From Flaccisagitta enflata (taxonomy: Eukaryota; Chaetognatha; Sagittoidea; Aphragmophora), in the NCBI GenBank assembly GCA_965153355.1, contig OZ231126.1:73966001-74030000 (forward strand): 64,000 bases of DNA. The letters are read 5' to 3'. Below the pieces are notes generated by a model. That model was not told the origin of the DNA and made no database searches. It saw nothing but the letters and a program-made list of their open reading frames with translations. Positions 60,879 through 64,000 of the stretch are shown piece by piece (position 1 is the stretch's first letter; every line of letters starts with the position of its first letter). The position numbers and the translations under genes are program-made.

Positions 60879-61012
60879 AACAAGGCCGGATATACGGCTA
60901 CCTTAGTCGCGTGCGGGTGGGCAGGGGCGGCGAAAAAAAGCAAAGTGTGACCGACCGACCGACAGACAGACGGATAGAGCGGGTTGTAGAGTCGCGTGCA
61001 CGCAACTAAAAA
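60879..61012 (+). mobile_element. H1 element, short complete copy
   Basis: AACAAGGCCGGATATACGGC, then TAGTCGCGTGCGGGTGGGCA, (CCGA)n and GGGTTGTAG. The hairpin AGTCGCGTGCACGCAACT (60990-61007) follows with A5. The 5' GTCGCGTGC versus the 3' GCACGCAAC differs by one position. Confidence 0.8.
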
Positions 61013-61126
61013 GACGTTTGACGATTTTAATTTATACTGTTGCAATTCATACAAAAGTCACTTACATAAGATAACAGTAAATTTAATGATCGAGATGATA
61101 TCAAAAGTTTCGCGTGCTAATAACGA

Positions 61127-61190
61127 ACAACAAGTTACGCGGGGTGACTATATGGTTGCGGACGAGTGGGCAGGGGCGTCCAAACCCTCA
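61127..61190 (+). mobile_element. H1 5' end, GTTACGCGGGG type
   Basis: AACAAGTTACGCGGGGTGAC, then TATATGGTTGCGGACGAGTG and GGCAGGGGCG. No matching 3' end downstream. Confidence 0.55.
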
Positions 61191-61599
61191 TCCACACCCC
61201 AACCCCAACCTCAAACCCCCCACAACACATTTAGGCTGTCATTAACGGAACATGGATCCATTTGTATTGGAACCGGGACATTTCTATTACTTTGAGTGGT
61301 TCCAGTTTCTTCCTTTTGTTTCTTTCTTAGGAACCTGAAAGAATAATTTTGGGATCCTGTTCCAGGTTTGGAACCGGATCCGGTTCTCTTTCTAGCTAAT
61401 CAAAGTAAGCTCATTTTTTTTTCAGAGAAAATGTGATTCAGTATATGACATTTAGTGTAATGCTAGGATAGTATGATGAAGAGAGAAAAAGAGAAAAAAA
61501 AAACACAAGGAGAGAATGTATTTTTTTCTCTTGTTCAGTTTGATTAATGATGAGCAAACATAATGCACTAAATCATGAGGCTCATCAGCCTACATACAC

Positions 61600-61783
<184 letters not shown>

Positions 61784-61808
61784 CCCTTTTTTTTTATGTT
61801 TTTTTTAG

Positions 61809-61957
61809 CTAAATCGATACGCCATAAGTCTTTACCACTCCAAATTGAATCATCACCATTCAGAGAAAAACCGCGCTTACTTCTACCTCGTAAAAAAACC
61901 TCGGTACTCTCGGATCCCGGTTCCGGTTCCGGATCCGATTTGGAACAATTTTCTTGA
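61809..61957 (+). CDS. Putative terminal exon, possibly alternative 3' exon
   Basis: A polypyrimidine acceptor (ttttttttag) precedes an open frame with stop TGA at 61955-61957. AATAAA follows 18 bp after the stop. It requires a phase-1 donor; exon 6 of the FGF-like gene ends in phase 1, so exon 6 could splice here instead of to exon 7. Encodes AKSIRHKSLPLQIESSPFRE, then a basic LLLPRKK stretch and a GSGSGSD tail. The K-S-x-R ... L-P-L pattern recalls the FGF C-terminus weakly. Linkage to the gene is inference. Confidence 0.45.
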
Positions 61958-61975
61958 AATTTTACGTTACAAGGG

Positions 61976-61981
61976 AATAAA
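61976..61981 (+). promoter_or_regulatory. Polyadenylation signal AATAAA
   Basis: Canonical hexamer starting 18 bp after the stop codon of the putative terminal exon. In AT-rich DNA chance occurrence is common; its position gives it weight. Confidence 0.4.
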
Positions 61982-62118
61982 GTTTAATGAATGGGGTCCA
62001 ATGAAAACTATTTGTAAGATCCCTGACCCTTTATACAATGATCCCTGACCCATTATCAGTATGGAGGAAATAGGGAGGATTGCGTTGTGCCCCCCCCCCC
62101 AAGCATCTAGAACACTCG

Positions 62119-62575
62119 TTTTTGGGCAGCGGCCCCAAAGGGCCGATGTCCTGTAGGACACAGGGGTGAATTTCCTTACGTCTGTCCGTGCGTACGTACG
62201 TACGTCCCCTCCCCCCCGTAAGCTTCTCAATTCTCAAATTCCTATTGAATAACAAGGGAAAATGACAGCTGGCAAACTTCCCATTGGATAACATGACAAA
62301 TTTACAAAAAATGAAAAAGAATGCAAAATTGCAATTGGATAACATGGAAAATTGACAAGAAATTGTAGAAAATACATAATTCCCATTGAATATCATGGAA
62401 AATTGCCTCAAAGGCCTGAAATATGCCTTCGCAGGATGTAAGGAAATTCACCCGTGTCCTACAGGACATCGGTCCTTTGGGGCCGCTGCCCTGCTCTCAC
62501 TCCACTTCTTCAGCTGATCACTCCAAGCAGGGCATCGGGTACCGCTGACCATGTGCAATCCTTGGATGACTTGTT
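62119..62575 (-). mobile_element. H3 element, minus
   Basis: The minus-strand 5' end is AACAAGTCATCCAAGGATTG, followed by CACATGGTCAGCGGTACCCG. Arms GGGCAGCGGCCCCAAAGGAC and GATGTCCTGTAGGACACGGG are mirrored, ending GGGGCCGCTGCCCAAAAA at 62119. The core has ACATGGAAAATTGAC-type repeats and TACGTACGTACG. Confidence 0.8.
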
Positions 62576-62589
62576 TCACTTATTGACTC

Positions 62590-62702
62590 GATCACCACGG
62601 ACGGACCAACACGTTGCAACGGAACGACCGACTGACGAATGGACTGACAGACCAACGGACGGATATAGCTCCTTATTGAGTCACTTGTCCGCGTCTAAAA
62701 AT
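62590..62702 (+). mobile_element. H1 3' end
   Basis: A GACGGACC/GACCGACTG tract, CTCCTTATTGAG, the decayed hairpin GTCACTTGTCCGCGTC, and CTAAAAATGG. The 5' part is missing. Confidence 0.5.
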
Positions 62703-62773
62703 GGTTAGATTTTTTATATTTTGGCAATGGAGCGTGATGGCAAAGAGGTTTGCCAACTTGTTTTTCGACTTAC

Positions 62774-62831
62774 CATCAGTTTGAATGTATTTTCCAAATT
62801 TGTCCGTGCAGTAGCAACCAATTCCTTGGCA
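62774..62831 (-). CDS. Thyroglobulin type-1 domain, exon B
   Basis: 58-nt exon read on minus: acceptor cacattcttctcag, donor GATG/gtaagt; phase 0 in, phase 1 out. Encodes CQGIGCYCTDKFGKYIQTD. With exon A it makes the diagnostic thyroglobulin type-1 core Q-C-x4-G-x-C-W-C-V-D-x-x-G, here with Tyr for Trp (CYCTD). Such domains occur in secreted matrix proteins and cysteine-protease inhibitors (nidogen, testican/SMOC, IGFBP, equistatin-type). Which one this is cannot be decided. The 3' exons are not recognised, so the gene is incomplete. Confidence 0.75.
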
Positions 62832-62924
62832 CTGAGAAGAATGTGAGGGATGAATCTTATCAAATGATGTCTTCACATGAGAGGTACATGAACAAATGTT
62901 TTTTAATACGATATGTATCATTAC

Positions 62925-63002
62925 CTGATATGACTTGTAGTGACCTCCATGTGGCTCGCATCGGTGACTCACTCCAACCATGCCAGATCGCCCGAATTCA
63001 TG
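62925..63002 (-). CDS. Thyroglobulin type-1 domain, exon A
   Basis: 78-nt exon on minus: acceptor ctaattttag, donor ATATCAG/gtaatg; phase 0 on both sides. Encodes HEFGRSGMVGVSHRCEPHGG, then HYKSYQ. The C-x-P-x-G-G-x-Y-x-x-x-Q spacing directly precedes the C of exon B, across a 93-bp intron (62832-62924). An in-frame stop lies just upstream of the acceptor, so this is an internal exon, not a start. Upstream exons would lie to the right, beyond or within 63-64 kb; none was recognised. Confidence 0.75.
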
Positions 63003-63249
63003 CTAAAATTAGAGGGGTCAAACGCTAATTTGCAAAATGACACATGCACTGATTTTCCTGCCATTAAAAATTTTCAAAAGTGCCAAAAACTTGTTCAAAT
63101 ATGCTAGTTAGTGTAGATTATATAAATTTACACTGTCTTATTCATTTTTCCATGACCCACAGTATGAACATAGTGAATAACCATTTCTATTAATCAAGTA
63201 ATTTAAAAGTTTTTTTTTCCATTTCTGTCAAAGACAATTGCACTTTGTT

Positions 63250-64000
63250 AACAAACTAGGCTGGACACGGCTGGACAAGGCTGGACACGGCTACCCCAGT
63301 CGCATGCGGGTGGGAGGGTCAGTGAGAGGCCTGATTTTAGAGCAAACCCCTGAGCCCGATGCTCTCTATTTTGGTCTCAGGCCCTCATGTTTTGCGAGCT
63401 CTGAGCCCGGCTGGCTCTCTGTCATTGATGGGATGGAATCAAAGTGCTTAAGCTGATTGAGTGAAATAAATGAAATATCATCAAGTTTTCGTCGTTTTTC
63501 CGATTTTTTCACTTACTGAATCATCTTTATAATGATCATTTTATCAGTACGTCATTCAATTGTTAGGTTAACGGTCGGTCTGATCCATCCAGTAACATCG
63601 GGTGAAAGTGGGAAAAGCGCGCATTTCCGCCCCTGCCCACCCGTCCGCAACTGATGGCCGTGTATCCGGCCTTGTTTCACTAACTGAATCATCTTTGTAA
63701 TGATCGTTTTATCATTACGTCATTTAATTGTTAGCTGCTTTAACAAATCTAGGCTGATACTATTGTAAAATTTAGCATAAAATTTTTTACCGGGCTCATA
63801 GTTTTCCTCTCGGGCTCTGTTAAATTGTGAGGAACGGGCCCGACTGGCTCAGCGAAAAAACTCATTAAAATCAGGCCTGGTCAGTGACAGAGGTCACTGA
63901 AGCGTTTGGGCAGGAGCAGTTAATAGCAGTTAATAGCAATTCATTTCACGTACTAGCAACTCTTAAAGAAGTTTTGTCTGTCTGTCCATCTGTCTATTCT
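63250..64000 (+). mobile_element. H1 element interrupted by a hAT-type MITE, cut by window end
   Basis: AACAAACTAGGCTGGACACG with a tandem GGCTGGACA motif, then CAGTCGCATGCGGGTGGG. It resumes after the MITE with AGAGGTCACTGAAGCGTTTG and GGCAGGAGCAG, and reaches AGCAACTCTTAAAGAAGTTT and a CTGTCTGTCC tract at the edge. Confidence 0.55.
63326..63879. mobile_element. hAT-like MITE, CAGGCCTGATTTTAG type, copy 2
   Basis: Inverted ends (G)AGGCCTGATTTTAGAGC and CAGGCCTGATTTTAATG. Perfect 8-bp TSD GTCAGTGA at 63318-63325 and 63880-63887. It contains an H1 5'-end fragment (minus, about 63572-63675, ending AACAAGGCCGGATACACGGC). This is flanked by two copies of the same MITE segment (ACTGAATCATCTTTxTAATG), so part of the MITE is duplicated around it. 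Confidence 0.85.

Overview
Type of sequence. This looks like nuclear DNA from an animal, probably an invertebrate. The sequence shows GT-AG spliced exons with matching phases, a LINE reverse-transcriptase remnant, several TIR transposon families with clean target-site duplications (TSDs), rolling-circle-like elements and very many micro- and minisatellites. The clade cannot be fixed from the window. There is no rRNA, tRNA, CRISPR or bacterial operon structure that I can recognise. Most long open frames here are translations of simple repeats and are not genes.

Genes. (1) A plus-strand gene spans the window: seven exons at 14839-15658, 45980-46204, 46512-46578, 46933-47326, 55070-55377, 55629-55768 and 56035-56147. 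Every junction is GT-AG and all six phases agree. It encodes 688 aa from the first ATG, or 450 aa from an internal ATG directly before a signal-peptide-like segment. The C-terminal part resembles the fibroblast growth factor (FGF) beta-trefoil, with a long basic Lys/Arg/Ala-rich region before it. A further terminal-looking exon (61809-61957, followed by AATAAA) may be an alternative end. (2) On the minus strand near the right edge, two exons (62925-63002 and 62774-62831) encode the core of a thyroglobulin type-1 domain; the rest of that gene is not recognised here.

Layout. 1-14.6 kb: nested mobile elements and a 1.3-kb minisatellite just upstream of exon 1. 15.7-46 kb: a 30.3-kb first intron filled with transposons and microsatellites, including a 7.1-kb foldback element (29487-36569) with arms of four ~526-bp repeats. 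46-47.3 kb: exons 2-4. 47.3-55 kb: intron 4, with a deep nest of elements. 55-56.2 kb: exons 5-7. 56.2-64 kb: repeats, the possible alternative last exon, and the minus-strand gene.

Mobile elements. The dominant class (called H1 here) starts with AACAAG plus a 5' hairpin, carries a microsatellite or minisatellite core, and ends in a hairpin followed by CTAAAA. Related families H3 and H4 end in GGGGCCGCTGCCCAAAA. In H1, a short 5' motif is the reverse complement of the distal arm plus part of the loop of the 3' hairpin, and the two ends change together between copies. Other families are MITEs with TA, 4-bp and 8-bp (hAT-type) TSDs. Three paralogous copies of one MITE supply empty-site comparisons that fix the ends of inserted elements. 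Boundaries were read by eye and may be off by a few bases.
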